47,196 bases of DNA from Ruminococcus sp. AM22-13. GTDB taxonomy: Bacteria > Bacillota > Clostridia > Lachnospirales > Lachnospiraceae. The notes beneath the pieces are model-generated. The model was not told the origin of the DNA and made no database searches. It saw only the letters and a program-made list of their open reading frames with translations. The DNA lies in assembly GCF_003471165.1 (NCBI RefSeq), contig NZ_QRIL01000031.1, forward strand, positions 1-47,196, in the 5' to 3' direction. Shown one piece after another: positions 1 to 8,559 of the stretch. Each line of letters starts with the position of its first letter. The first letter of the stretch is position 1. The position numbers were made by a program, and so were the translations under genes.

Positions 1-19
1 CATACAGGTATAATTCATT

Positions 20-58
20 TAAGTTGACGCTAAGTTCCCAACATTGTGGTCAGACCCT
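20..58. repeat. IS-end-like inverted repeat, left copy
   Basis: This 39-base stretch is the reverse complement of 2599-2637 with about six mismatches; both contain the words ttaagttgacg and attgtggtcagaccc. The partner copy is the transposase-distal end of the IS at 2597-4196, so this is probably an end of a related IS whose body lies left of the window or is lost. Bases 32-46 are also a perfect inverted match to 4197-4211. What is seen is sequence identity; the IS origin is inferred. Confidence 0.6.
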
Positions 59-264
59 TCGGGTCTTCCTTAAATGGAATATACACTTGCTTCAGCAAAT
101 ATTTCAAATTTAAGAAGAATAAAGTCATTATAACTGTCCAAGAAGACTCGGGCAATCCAGTGACAAAGGAGAGAAGCTGGTTAATGACAAACTAAGAAGT
201 CAGCAACATCCTGATTTTATATTTCTTTTATAGTTCTTTTAGAATTGCTTCATTCTTTTTATTT

Positions 265-289
265 ATCCTTCAGAGTGTCAGACCCCAAT
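265..289. repeat. IS-end direct repeat, left copy
   Basis: These 25 bases are identical to 4175-4199, the transposase-proximal end of the IS4-type element. The identity stops abruptly on the left side. It marks another IS or MITE terminus just upstream of the FRG operon. The stretch 59-264 between the two IS-end repeats holds no convincing gene; I see only AT-rich sequence and a short hairpin (agaccc/gggtct, 53-66). Confidence 0.6.
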
Positions 290-330
290 ATCTTGAAAGA
301 GGGACAAGAAAAATATTTTGAAAAAGTTTG

Positions 331-360
331 TTGAAAGAATGACTTGACAAACAATATAAT
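331..360 (+). promoter_or_regulatory. Promoter for the FRG-Nudix operon
   Basis: TTGAAA at 331-336 and TATAAT at 355-360 are separated by 18 bases, about 58 bases upstream of the FRG start codon. An overlapping TTGACA at 344-349 could pair with TAACAT at 367-372. This is a sigma-A-like match by eye only. Confidence 0.5.
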
Positions 361-417
361 ATATATTAACATTGTGATAATAACAAATGATAAATATATC
401 TGATCGGAGGTAATCAA

Positions 418-1683
418 ATGGAATATTTATCAGAGAGTAGAAGAAGTGATAAAACCCTGCCAAATGAACCACTTATAATCTCGATGAAAGATATTATGCA
501 GATGCATAGGCAGAATGAAATGGATGCTGCAGAGTGCAGAGCTGTCACTGCGAGTTCAGATCGTGGAGAAAGTTATTTCGCAGATGATGGCAGACCAGGA
601 GAAGACAAGGTAAATCCTCAATTGGCAATGTATAAAGAAATTTTATATCGAGATCGGAAAACAGCAGGTTTTATGATGCCGTATCCGCATGGACTTGTTA
701 TTTCACAAGGAGAGCGAAATAGCTATTATCGTGGAGAAAATCAAATTTTTTCCAAATCACAACCATCATTGTATAGATCGCTTGACAAGTTTACATCACA
801 AGAAGATAAAGAACTATATCGTTTCATTGCCAATATGAGAATCGCAGAATTTAGGATATTTCTTTGTAGATTGGAAATTGTACAATATTGGTTGGATTGT
901 TATGGATCAGTTCTGTTTGAACCGTTGGCACAGCATTATGGATTGGAAACGGAATGGTTGGATATAACAAGTGATTTTGATGTGGCACTATTTTTTGCAA
1001 CATGTAAATGGAAGGATGGGAAATGGAGTCCTTTAGATGAAAAAGATATTCGGAAGCATCCTATGGGAGTAATCTTTCACATCCCGCAATGGAAGGCTCA
1101 ATATTCTATGCTTTTAAGTGGATCGGAAGTCTCAGGCATGGAAAATGAAGTGATTCTTAACAATGCGATTCTGCCAATCGGATATCAACCTCTTATGAGG
1201 TGCCATAGTCAGTATGCATATGGAATTCACATGGAAGTACCTTTTCCATTACAGGATGATTTGGAATTCGAGAAACTTCATTTTTATCATAGCGTAGAAT
1301 TATCGCAAAAGGTATTTGATATGATGGACGGTGGAAGGAAAATATATCCTCAAGAAGGACAGGAAGAATTTATGGATACGATTGAGAAAATTAAACATGC
1401 CACCTGTTTTTCGGAGGAAGCATTTGAGTACGTATTTAATGATAAGAATACAACGAAGCTTTCAAAAGACGAGATTATTGAGCAATTAAAATGTAGACAA
1501 GTATTGGGCGTGCCAGTGGAGATAACTGGCAATCAGCATCCCTTCAAAGTAACACGTGCTCAGATTCGTCGATGGAATAAGGAGCATGCAGGATTTTCAA
1601 TACAGAAAACTTATAGGATAAATCTACATTATAGAGATGTTCGTTATCCGTCAGTAAGCACAAAATCTGAGGAAATATCATGA
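418..1683 (+). CDS. FRG domain-containing protein
   Basis: A 421-residue cytoplasmic protein with no signal peptide or membrane segment. The FRG domain spans about residues 95-200: YYRGE at 103-107 carries the arginine-glycine pair that names the family, followed by HYGLETEWLDIT at 173-184 and VALFFATC at 189-196, which match the family pattern HYGLPTRLLDWT...ALYFA. The N-terminal ~90 and C-terminal ~220 residues are not recognised. The ATG is preceded by GGAGG at a spacing of 7. The stop overlaps the Nudix start by 4 bases, so the two are translationally coupled. FRG proteins are common in accessory loci and have no settled biochemical function; the RG/D-T-S/ALFFA layout faintly resembles ADP-ribosyltransferase folds, which is inference only. 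Confidence 0.85.
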   Translation: MEYLSESRRSDKTLPNEPLIISMKDIMQMHRQNEMDAAECRAVTASSDRGESYFADDGRPGEDKVNPQLAMYKEILYRDRKTAGFMMPYPHGLVISQGERNSYYRGENQIFSKSQPSLYRSLDKFTSQEDKELYRFIANMRIAEFRIFLCRLEIVQYWLDCYGSVLFEPLAQHYGLETEWLDITSDFDVALFFATCKWKDGKWSPLDEKDIRKHPMGVIFHIPQWKAQYSMLLSGSEVSGMENEVILNNAILPIGYQPLMRCHSQYAYGIHMEVPFPLQDDLEFEKLHFYHSVELSQKVFDMMDGGRKIYPQEGQEEFMDTIEKIKHATCFSEEAFEYVFNDKNTTKLSKDEIIEQLKCRQVLGVPVEITGNQHPFKVTRAQIRRWNKEHAGFSIQKTYRINLHYRDVRYPSVSTKSEEIS

Positions 1684-2531
1684 AGAAAAGAGTAGACACA
1701 ATAAAAGAAAACGAGGAGTTTGTTAAGAACTATGACGATTCCAAATATAAGAAACCGTCCGTTACGGCAGATATTGTTATCTTTGGGATGTTTGATAGTG
1801 AAGAAAACAACTATAGGAAACTGTCACAAAAAGAACTAAAAGTTCTTTTGATTCAACGTGATCAAGGACCATTTGAAGGCTGTTATGCTTTGCCGGGAGG
1901 ATTCGTCCGTTCCAATGAGACTATTGTTGATGCTGCAAAAAGAGAACTAGGGGAAGAAACACATGTGCAGTGTGATTTCTTAGAACAGTTTGGAACGTAC
2001 AGCGATCCGAAACGTGATCCAAGAAGATGGGTAATCAGTAACGGATTCATGGCATTGATGGATGCAGGCAGCATAAATTTACAGGCAGGCGATGATGCGT
2101 CTGATGCAAAATGGTTTGATGTCTCTTTTGAAGAGGCGGAAAATGAATGGAAGCTACAGTTGTCACATGGTGAAGAAAAAATATTTGCAAGGTTGAAGAA
2201 TATTGCATCGAGATGGGATGTAAAACAAAAGTTTGAAAGTGTTGAAAGTAACGATATTGCGTTTGATCATCAGATTATTATAGCAGATGCTATTATGCAG
2301 CTGCGTAAATGGATCAATGAAACACATATCGCATTTCGCTTGTTGCCGGAAAAATTTACATTTCGAGAATTACAACAAATTTATGAAACGGTATTAGATA
2401 CAGAATTGCTTGTTCCGGCATTCAGACGAAAGATGGCATTTCTGGTTGAGGATACTGGAGAGGTTAGCGGAGATGCAGGACATAGACCGGCAGTACTATA
2501 CAGAGAGAGGGATGGTGTAGATGAAATATAA
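1680..2531 (+). CDS. Nudix hydrolase with NrtR-like winged-helix C-terminus
   Basis: A 283-residue protein. A Nudix domain (about residues 25-165) carries the box at 74-96, GFVRSNE...REL.EE, complete apart from His in place of the usual late glycine. The C-terminal part (about 200-270) contains FRLLPEKFTFRELQQIYE and FRRKMAF, typical of the winged helix of NrtR regulators, which bind ADP-ribose through the Nudix domain. The retained REL.EE residues mean hydrolysis remains possible, so it could be an ADP-ribose sensor, a hydrolase, or both. It overlaps the FRG gene (ATGA) and itself overlaps the start of the DUF4062-like stub, so the three form one operon. The role is inferred; the family assignment is firm. 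Confidence 0.85.
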   Translation: MKKRVDTIKENEEFVKNYDDSKYKKPSVTADIVIFGMFDSEENNYRKLSQKELKVLLIQRDQGPFEGCYALPGGFVRSNETIVDAAKRELGEETHVQCDFLEQFGTYSDPKRDPRRWVISNGFMALMDAGSINLQAGDDASDAKWFDVSFEEAENEWKLQLSHGEEKIFARLKNIASRWDVKQKFESVESNDIAFDHQIIIADAIMQLRKWINETHIAFRLLPEKFTFRELQQIYETVLDTELLVPAFRRKMAFLVEDTGEVSGDAGHRPAVLYRERDGVDEI

Positions 2532-2637
2532 TTCAGGCGTGGCTAAAAGACCAGCAATATTTGTAAGCTCGACATGTTATAATTTAAAAGTGCTGGAGGG
2601 GTCTGACCACAATGTGGTCAATTTATCGTCAACTTAA
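2521..2637 (+). pseudogene. DUF4062-type gene truncated by an IS (N-terminal stub)
   Basis: An ATG at 2521, overlapping the end of the Nudix gene by 11 bases, opens a reading frame of 38 codons. Residues 11-26 read PAIFVSSTCYNLKVLE, which matches the N-terminus of DUF4062 proteins (consensus IFVSST.YDLK). From about base 2597 the frame runs into the IS terminus (ggggtctgac) and stops at 2635-2637. No continuation is visible beyond the far IS end near 4200, so the rest of the gene has been lost. DUF4062 is often the N-terminal domain of large NTPase or effector proteins in accessory and defence loci. The family call rests on this short motif. Confidence 0.6.
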
Positions 2638-4196
2638 GGAAAATCGTCAGATTTTATCCTAAATTATATACTATGGTTTACCACAGAATGCAGGATTAAT
2701 CCTCAACCAGTTAGATAATTCACCAAAAAGGCGCACTTAAATAAAGGTTAAATGTGACAGTGTTTTTATTTACAAGGTAGCTTTCTTATTCCTAAAATGT
2801 GAACGTCCTTTTGACTTTAATTTTTTCTTGGAAATGATCTTCCGGGAAGGAGCTGTGACCGGCACCGGACAGCTTCTTTGTACAGCTTCTCAATAACTGA
2901 GAGTTCAGACAGATCACAGAGGATCTTTGGAAAGATGATCTTGATCCGTCCGATGATAAATGCGCGATTAGCCTGATAACGAAATTTATTGGAACTTTTG
3001 GAAGTGATGTCTATTTCTTCATCTGCGTCATTCTTGATAAGGGAAACAAGATTTGAAAGAAGCATATTGATATAAAATTCCTGAATGATAGATGTTGCAG
3101 TAGCACCGGAAAACTCTTCCATAGCAAAGCGGCTCTTTAATTCTTTGTATTTTAATTCCACCGGCCAGCGCTGAAAATAAAGTTCCTTAAACATATCTTT
3201 TGTAATGGCAGGATCAAACAGGTTTGTAGCAAGATATTCCCTGCTTCCATCATCCAACACTACTTCTACGACCCGTATAGAAAGATCGGAAGTCCCTTCT
3301 TTTTTACTGCCTGGAAGGACAGAGGTGGTATCACCGCTACATTTTTTTGAAAGATTGAGACCTTCTTTGAGTCTCAGGACACAGAAATAGCCATGTTCAA
3401 CACAGTAACGGAACATATCTTCAGAATAATAGCCTCTGTCAAAAATAATAATGCTATCCGTATGGATCCCCATATCTTCCAGTACTTTGAGATGTTCCAG
3501 TGCAGCTGCACGTTCAGAGGATAGGAACTTATGTATAGAAGCATGGACAATATAATCATCAAGGACATCATAAATAATAGAAGCCAGTGCCATGGTATAG
3601 CGCCTGTCAGGGTCAGGAAAACTGGACATCTCACCGAAAAAATCGAATGTTGACTGTGAATTGGGAAGTTCGATTCTGGAACCATCTACAGCAAAGAGAT
3701 GATAACCATTCCATAGTTTTCTGGAAGAGATCTGCCTGTAAAACAGGTCAACTGAAAGATAATAGAGTTCCTTGAAAAGAGAAGGATTAATAAATTGTCG
3801 TGCTTTGGAAAGAGCCTGTTTGGAAACATCAGGGAATGAAAGAGCAGAAAGATCATCCCGGATGCGGGAAAGATTCTGGAACATGGAAGCCTTTGAGGAA
3901 TACAGAAGATAAATAATGACATGTAAAAGAGTAAGTTTTCTCTTTCTTACGAAATGTTTTTCTGCCCGATGGGGTTCCAGTTTAACAGGATTCATGATAT
4001 AATCTTTAATGGATTGGATAATATTTTTGCAGATGTTGGTTCGATCCATATGACATACCTCCTAAATATTGGATAGATAAATATTTCGCCGGTAACGTAA
4101 TATTGCTTAATCTATAAACCACATATTTAGGCAATGTCATTAACTTTAGCAAAAGCAGAAATCGTAATTATTATATCCTTCAGAGTGTCAGACCCC
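2597..4196 (-). mobile_element. IS4-family insertion sequence
   Basis: The element contains one DDE transposase gene on the minus strand. Its ends share the 10-base inverted repeat ggggtctgac (2598-2607) / gtcagacccc (4187-4196). No clear target-site duplication is seen. The left end interrupts a DUF4062-type reading frame. Just outside the right end, 4191-4210 matches 19 of 20 bases of a left-type IS end, so it appears to abut a fragment of another copy. The exact ends are uncertain by a few bases. The 2638-2816 stretch is non-coding IS sequence. Confidence 0.7.
2817..4049 (-). CDS. IS4-family DDE transposase
   Basis: A 410-residue transposase that would catalyse cut-and-paste movement of the surrounding element. 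The catalytic triad is visible: D122 in FAVDGSRIELP, D204 in IIFDRGYYSED, and the IS4 YREK signature Y-x2-R-x3-E-x6-K at Y291, R294, E298 and K305. The length is normal for the family and the frame is intact, so it may be active. The ATG is preceded by TAGGAGG at a spacing of 7 on the minus strand (around 4056-4062). It is the only gene in the element. Confidence 0.92.
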   Translation of the reverse strand: MDRTNICKNIIQSIKDYIMNPVKLEPHRAEKHFVRKRKLTLLHVIIYLLYSSKASMFQNLSRIRDDLSALSFPDVSKQALSKARQFINPSLFKELYYLSVDLFYRQISSRKLWNGYHLFAVDGSRIELPNSQSTFDFFGEMSSFPDPDRRYTMALASIIYDVLDDYIVHASIHKFLSSERAAALEHLKVLEDMGIHTDSIIIFDRGYYSEDMFRYCVEHGYFCVLRLKEGLNLSKKCSGDTTSVLPGSKKEGTSDLSIRVVEVVLDDGSREYLATNLFDPAITKDMFKELYFQRWPVELKYKELKSRFAMEEFSGATATSIIQEFYINMLLSNLVSLIKNDADEEIDITSKSSNKFRYQANRAFIIGRIKIIFPKILCDLSELSVIEKLYKEAVRCRSQLLPGRSFPRKN

Positions 4197-4225
4197 AATG
4201 TTGGGAACTTCAGATTCCTAAAAAG

Positions 4226-4255
4226 AGAACCTCGGCCTTGATTGACCGGGGTTCT
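4226..4255 (-). terminator. Distal minus-strand terminator
   Basis: A 10-bp stem (4226-4235 with 4246-4255, one G-T pair) is followed on the minus strand by TCTTTTT. It lies downstream of a first terminator for the repeat-protein gene and would shield the IS and FRG region from read-through. The words next to it (cagattcctaaaaaga, 4211-4226) recur inverted at 4335-4350. Confidence 0.6.
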
Positions 4256-4295
4256 TCTCATGTACGCCTGACGGCGCACACTGTTTTTTATATTT

Positions 4296-4344
4296 CCTAA
4301 AAAAGAAAGACTCCAGCCAAAATGACTGGAGCTTTCTTTTTAGG
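4296..4344 (-). terminator. Terminator of the Ig-like repeat protein gene
   Basis: A long hairpin whose arms contain gactccag and ctggagctttc and extend through the flanking A and T tracts. It sits 27 bases after the stop of the minus-strand gene. A- and T-tracts on both sides could make it act in both directions. Confidence 0.8.
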
Positions 4345-4370
4345 AATCTGTATTTAACTACCCAAATGGA

Positions 4371-7300
4371 TTATTTTACATTCACCTTTTTAACGTTTGA
4401 CCACTGGCTGAATACTTTCTTGTTGTCAGTTGGGTTTGTTCTGTTGAATGCGTGGAGACCTGCATAGTAGGTTCCTTTCTTCACATTCTTGAATGTTGCT
4501 GTTACAACATTGCCTTTGATGTTCTTCTTAACGAGTGTTCCGTATTCTACCGGACGTGTTTCTCCGTTAACTTTCTTTGTAGCAGTTCCAAGAACTACAT
4601 CGTAACCGGTTGCATTTTCAGCTGCTTTGTATGTTACTGTAACTGTAGATCCGCTTACTTTTACACTGGTGATAACTGGTGCATCCGGTGTGATTGCACC
4701 TACAACGAATGGATATGCATTAGACCAGTCGCTGAATACTTTCTTGCCGTTTTCATCACGTTTCCATGCATGGCAGTATGCGTAGTATGTTCCCTGCTGT
4801 ACATAATCGAATGCTGTAGATGTTGTAGCCTGGTTCTTGCTGACACCGGCATAATCTTTATTTGTGATGCAGTCACGGTCTGTAGAGATTACATAATCGT
4901 AACCAGCAGCACCACTTGCTTCGCCAGAAAGGATCACAGTTGCTTTGTTGCCAACAACTTTTATATTGCTGATCATTGGAGCATCCGGTTTTTCTTCCGG
5001 GGCAACATCAGCACTTACTGTCTTAGAACCAGTATAGTTCTTGCTGTCTTTTGCTGCTGTTACAGTAACTTTATCTGCTGCTGCATCTTTTGTTACAGTA
5101 TAATCTGCAGCCGGTACTGTAATGCTTCCGCATTTTACAGTTACGTTTCCGTCTTTTACAGATACATCTGCATTAGCCAGATCGAATTTATCAATTCCCC
5201 AAGAGAATGTAAGACCGGTTCCTCTATATCCATTCTTAGGTACGACTGTTACAGTCAGAGATTTTTTCTCTGTTGCATTTACAAGATCTTTGTTACCAGC
5301 GAGATCCAGATCATAATCGATGCCTTCTACCAGTGTTCTTCCTTTTACGGTAACAACAACAGTAGGTTTTACAAGAAGTCCAGCTGCATAAGTACCGTTT
5401 TTAATGGATACATTGGATACTGCTACATCCTCTGGCTTAATAGTAAACTGCTGTGCAAAAATAACATTTGTGATCTTATTTCCATTAGCATCTGTATAGA
5501 TACCATCAGTTACAGTTGCACCTGTATAGTTACCAGCATAATTTCCTTTTGCAATAACTAAAACTGCACCTTTCTGAGTGGTTGTGGCAGATCCTTTTTC
5601 AGCTTTACCGTAAACATTATCTACATATTTGATCTCGTAGTCTGTACCTTCTGTTAATTTATCAGAGAAAGCTCCTCCATTAAGTGTTGTTCCTGTGGTA
5701 CCAAATACTGTTTTTGCTGCTGTGATTTCTTTGCCCGTATAAGGCTTATTATTTAATGATGCGGTCAATCCATTTTTATCATAGTAGCTTAAAGTACCAC
5801 CACTAAGCATCTTTCCGGAAATCTTGAAGTTGATTGTTTTGGTTCCTGTAAAGTTGCCGTTCTTTGGTGTAAGAGTAACAGTTCCTTCACCGATCTTAAT
5901 GTTCTCGCCATAAGATAATGTAAAGTTATCATTTACATTGATCTTTACTCCATCAAGAGTCAGATCGATCTGGCTTGCTGCTGGATCAATTGCATATCCT
6001 GTATATGGCTGGCTTGCGATAACACCTGTAAGTTTGGATGCATCCGCTGCAACGATTGAGAATGTTGCTTTTGCTGTTGCCTTATTGCTGTAATCTTTAC
6101 CAGTACCTACGATTTCTAATGTAGCAGTACCAACGTTTACATTTTTAGAAATAGATTTTACAGTGTAATCAGTACCTTCTACAAGAACTCTTCCGTCAAC
6201 TACTACATCATATTTAGGGGTAATTCCTGCACCTGTGTATGTATAGGAAGTCTGTTTCAGGCGGATATCAGCATCTTTAATCATTTTGCTGGTGAGTTTT
6301 GAATAAATCTTTTCAAAGCCAGCTTTTAAAGCATAATTGCCATCTGCTTTTTTGAGGGTGATTTTTGCAATTACAGCATCATCTCCATCAGCATCTTTGC
6401 CGATTTCATATTTAACTGTATAGTCAGTGCCTTCTGTTAATGAGAATTCTTTACCATTAGCATTCTTAGCTTTTACAACAAGTCCGATAGCATCTTTGTA
6501 TGCAGATGGTGTAGCAGTATCTTTCTCTTCTACAACTTTGTTATAAGTAACAGTATCTGCTGATACAACAGCTTTATTAATATCGAATTTAATCTCTTTG
6601 ACACTGTTTGCATAGCTGTTCTGACCTACGATACGGATAACACCTTTTTTATTTCCAGCATCAATATTTTTACCAAACTCAATCTTGTAATTAGAAGAAT
6701 CAAGTTTTGTTCCGTCAGCAAAATATACACCACCAAGTTTTGTAATATCTTTTACAATCTGTTCGCCAGTATATTCTTCAGCAGCTTTTGCATAAGCAGT
6801 TTTAAAATCAACTCCACTTAATGAAGAATCTGTAACACGTACAGTAGCTTTTGTTTCTCCTGTTACATTTTCAGTCTTAGGAGTAACTTTAACTTCATAT
6901 GTTCCGACTGTGCTTGAAACAGCATCAAAATTAACATCATCTTTAAGTGTTAATTCTTCACCTGTAGTTTTGTCATAAAACTTTGCATTAGCGCTATTAA
7001 TTGTAGTTGTGCCTGTGCCAGACTGCTGTTCTGGAACCTGAATATCTACAGTACTTAAATCTCTTGCTGTAACAGTTAACTTATTTTCTGTCGTAATGGT
7101 TTTTGTTGGAGCGGTAATCTCATAATTTTTTACAGCTCCCTCAGAATCCTTATTTAAAGTAATGGTAAGCTCCTTAGCTGCTCCTGCTTTTATATTATCT
7201 GTACCAGTTACTTTACCTACAGAGGCAATATATCCAGATAAATCTGCACCAGTTTTTTTATCAACTAATTTTACATCTGTGTTTTTTGGAGAAATATCTT

Positions 7301-8261
7301 TTCCAGTATATGCAACTGTTTTATTTACAACTTCTGCTTTGATGTAATCCCCAATCTTATTAGTTGAGCCATCTAATTTTAATGGGGTAATATAAAATTT
7401 ACGTGTTAATACACCAGTAAATCCTGCTTTTTTAGGAACTAAAGTTACAGTAACACCATCATCTGTAACGTTCTTAGTATCACCAGACACTTCACCGATA
7501 GTGAAATCGCTTTGGCTCCAGCCATTGTTTGTCCAAGCTGGTGGAAGTACAATCATAGAATTAACAGGTGTATGATCTTTTCCATCATATTCAATACCAG
7601 TAGGAGCAACCTTAACATCATCATGTCCCAGAGCTGTGTTGATATCTACTTTTTCAACAGAAATTGGATCTGATGTATACTCCCATGCAATGCCATTAGC
7701 ATCTTTGGCATAAATATAAAGGGTAAGTTTGCTTCCTGCTTCTGCCATAGCATCTGTTGGCTCAATTTCAACTGATTTTTCTGTACCGTCGGAAACATCC
7801 ACAACGGCAGAGACATTGCTAGGTGCCTGATTTCCGTCTACTTTCCAAAGAGCTTTTATCTCTTTTGCATTATTTACTTTAAAATCGTCTAAATTTGATT
7901 CTCCAGCTGAAACAATTACCTTTGCGGTTAATTTTCCATGGTTAAGGTAATCCCAAGTTACAGAATTATTTTTTACTGCTGATCCACCAAATTCAAATTC
8001 AACCTTTGCATTTAACTTATTGTTTGTTGCAGCTTCAGCAACTGGTGCAACCTCTTCATTGTCTACAACTGGAGCTTCAGCAGTCTCATCAGAGAATGTT
8101 TCTACAGCCGGAGCTTCTGTAGCTACAGCAACATCGTCTGTACCATCGCTGAACTCAGCAGCCCATACTGGCACATTAGAAGTAGCAAGCATTGCAACAA
8201 CAAGTGACATACTTAATGTCTTTTTTGCCATGCCCTTCTTTGTGTTTTTAATCTTTGTCAT
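4371..8261 (-). CDS. Large secreted protein of Ig-like (MBG/YDG-type) repeats
   Basis: A 1296-residue exported protein. The chosen start (ATG at 8259-8261) has AAAGGGGA about 10 bases upstream; an in-frame ATG 12 codons earlier lacks such a site. The N-terminus is a signal peptide: a lysine-rich stretch, a hydrophobic core (LSMSLVVAMLA) and a likely cleavage near VWAA. An acidic Ala/Val/Glu-rich linker follows, then roughly ten beta-sandwich repeats of about 80-110 residues with words such as YTGKEI, VEGTDYTV and ATLEIVGTGKDYS, typical of MBG/YDG-like bacterial Ig modules. Two fibronectin-III-like modules end the protein (starting DAPMISNIKV and DAPVITSVKV, each ending in FSDWSNA/FSQWSNV). 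There is no LPxTG or S-layer motif, so anchoring is unclear. Likely a surface or adhesive protein; ligand unknown. Confidence 0.8.
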   Translation of the reverse strand: MTKIKNTKKGMAKKTLSMSLVVAMLATSNVPVWAAEFSDGTDDVAVATEAPAVETFSDETAEAPVVDNEEVAPVAEAATNNKLNAKVEFEFGGSAVKNNSVTWDYLNHGKLTAKVIVSAGESNLDDFKVNNAKEIKALWKVDGNQAPSNVSAVVDVSDGTEKSVEIEPTDAMAEAGSKLTLYIYAKDANGIAWEYTSDPISVEKVDINTALGHDDVKVAPTGIEYDGKDHTPVNSMIVLPPAWTNNGWSQSDFTIGEVSGDTKNVTDDGVTVTLVPKKAGFTGVLTRKFYITPLKLDGSTNKIGDYIKAEVVNKTVAYTGKDISPKNTDVKLVDKKTGADLSGYIASVGKVTGTDNIKAGAAKELTITLNKDSEGAVKNYEITAPTKTITTENKLTVTARDLSTVDIQVPEQQSGTGTTTINSANAKFYDKTTGEELTLKDDVNFDAVSSTVGTYEVKVTPKTENVTGETKATVRVTDSSLSGVDFKTAYAKAAEEYTGEQIVKDITKLGGVYFADGTKLDSSNYKIEFGKNIDAGNKKGVIRIVGQNSYANSVKEIKFDINKAVVSADTVTYNKVVEEKDTATPSAYKDAIGLVVKAKNANGKEFSLTEGTDYTVKYEIGKDADGDDAVIAKITLKKADGNYALKAGFEKIYSKLTSKMIKDADIRLKQTSYTYTGAGITPKYDVVVDGRVLVEGTDYTVKSISKNVNVGTATLEIVGTGKDYSNKATAKATFSIVAADASKLTGVIASQPYTGYAIDPAASQIDLTLDGVKINVNDNFTLSYGENIKIGEGTVTLTPKNGNFTGTKTINFKISGKMLSGGTLSYYDKNGLTASLNNKPYTGKEITAAKTVFGTTGTTLNGGAFSDKLTEGTDYEIKYVDNVYGKAEKGSATTTQKGAVLVIAKGNYAGNYTGATVTDGIYTDANGNKITNVIFAQQFTIKPEDVAVSNVSIKNGTYAAGLLVKPTVVVTVKGRTLVEGIDYDLDLAGNKDLVNATEKKSLTVTVVPKNGYRGTGLTFSWGIDKFDLANADVSVKDGNVTVKCGSITVPAADYTVTKDAAADKVTVTAAKDSKNYTGSKTVSADVAPEEKPDAPMISNIKVVGNKATVILSGEASGAAGYDYVISTDRDCITNKDYAGVSKNQATTSTAFDYVQQGTYYAYCHAWKRDENGKKVFSDWSNAYPFVVGAITPDAPVITSVKVSGSTVTVTYKAAENATGYDVVLGTATKKVNGETRPVEYGTLVKKNIKGNVVTATFKNVKKGTYYAGLHAFNRTNPTDNKKVFSQWSNVKKVNVK

Positions 8262-8504
8262 GATTATAGTTCCCCTTTGGGTGGTGTACAGGTTCATAAG
8301 TGGGAAAATATTTCCTGTTTAATGGTGATGATACGGATAGATTGTTCTTGTATTGAGATTTATAAATGGTGTTTTATTCCATAATATTTTGATTTTATAC
8401 AGTTATATACAAGCATAGTAGCTCTAGCTAAAGATATTCGGCAAAACTGGCAGTGGGGATATATCGGACAAGTGTTGGTTCCCGATGTTTGTCGAAAAGT
8501 TATT

Positions 8505-8534
8505 TTGGCAAATAAACAATTGTTTTGATAAAAT
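8505..8534 (+). promoter_or_regulatory. Promoter of the broken Rpn-type gene
   Basis: TTGGCA (8505-8510) and TAAAAT (8529-8534) are separated by 18 bases, shortly upstream of AGGAGG at 8555-8560. The rest of 8262-8504 holds the leader of the minus-strand repeat protein; I see no gene there. Confidence 0.45.
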
Positions 8535-8559
8535 ATAAGTACAAAATATATGTCAGGAG

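Noticed and set aside
2597..4196. Composite transposon carrying the FRG operon
   Set aside because: Only one complete IS copy is present and no target duplication is seen, so capture as a composite transposon is not supported beyond the scattered ends.
4452..5561. Long open frame on the plus strand opposite the repeat protein
   Set aside because: Cysteine/tyrosine-rich translation without domains; it is antisense to a clear repeat protein with biased codons.
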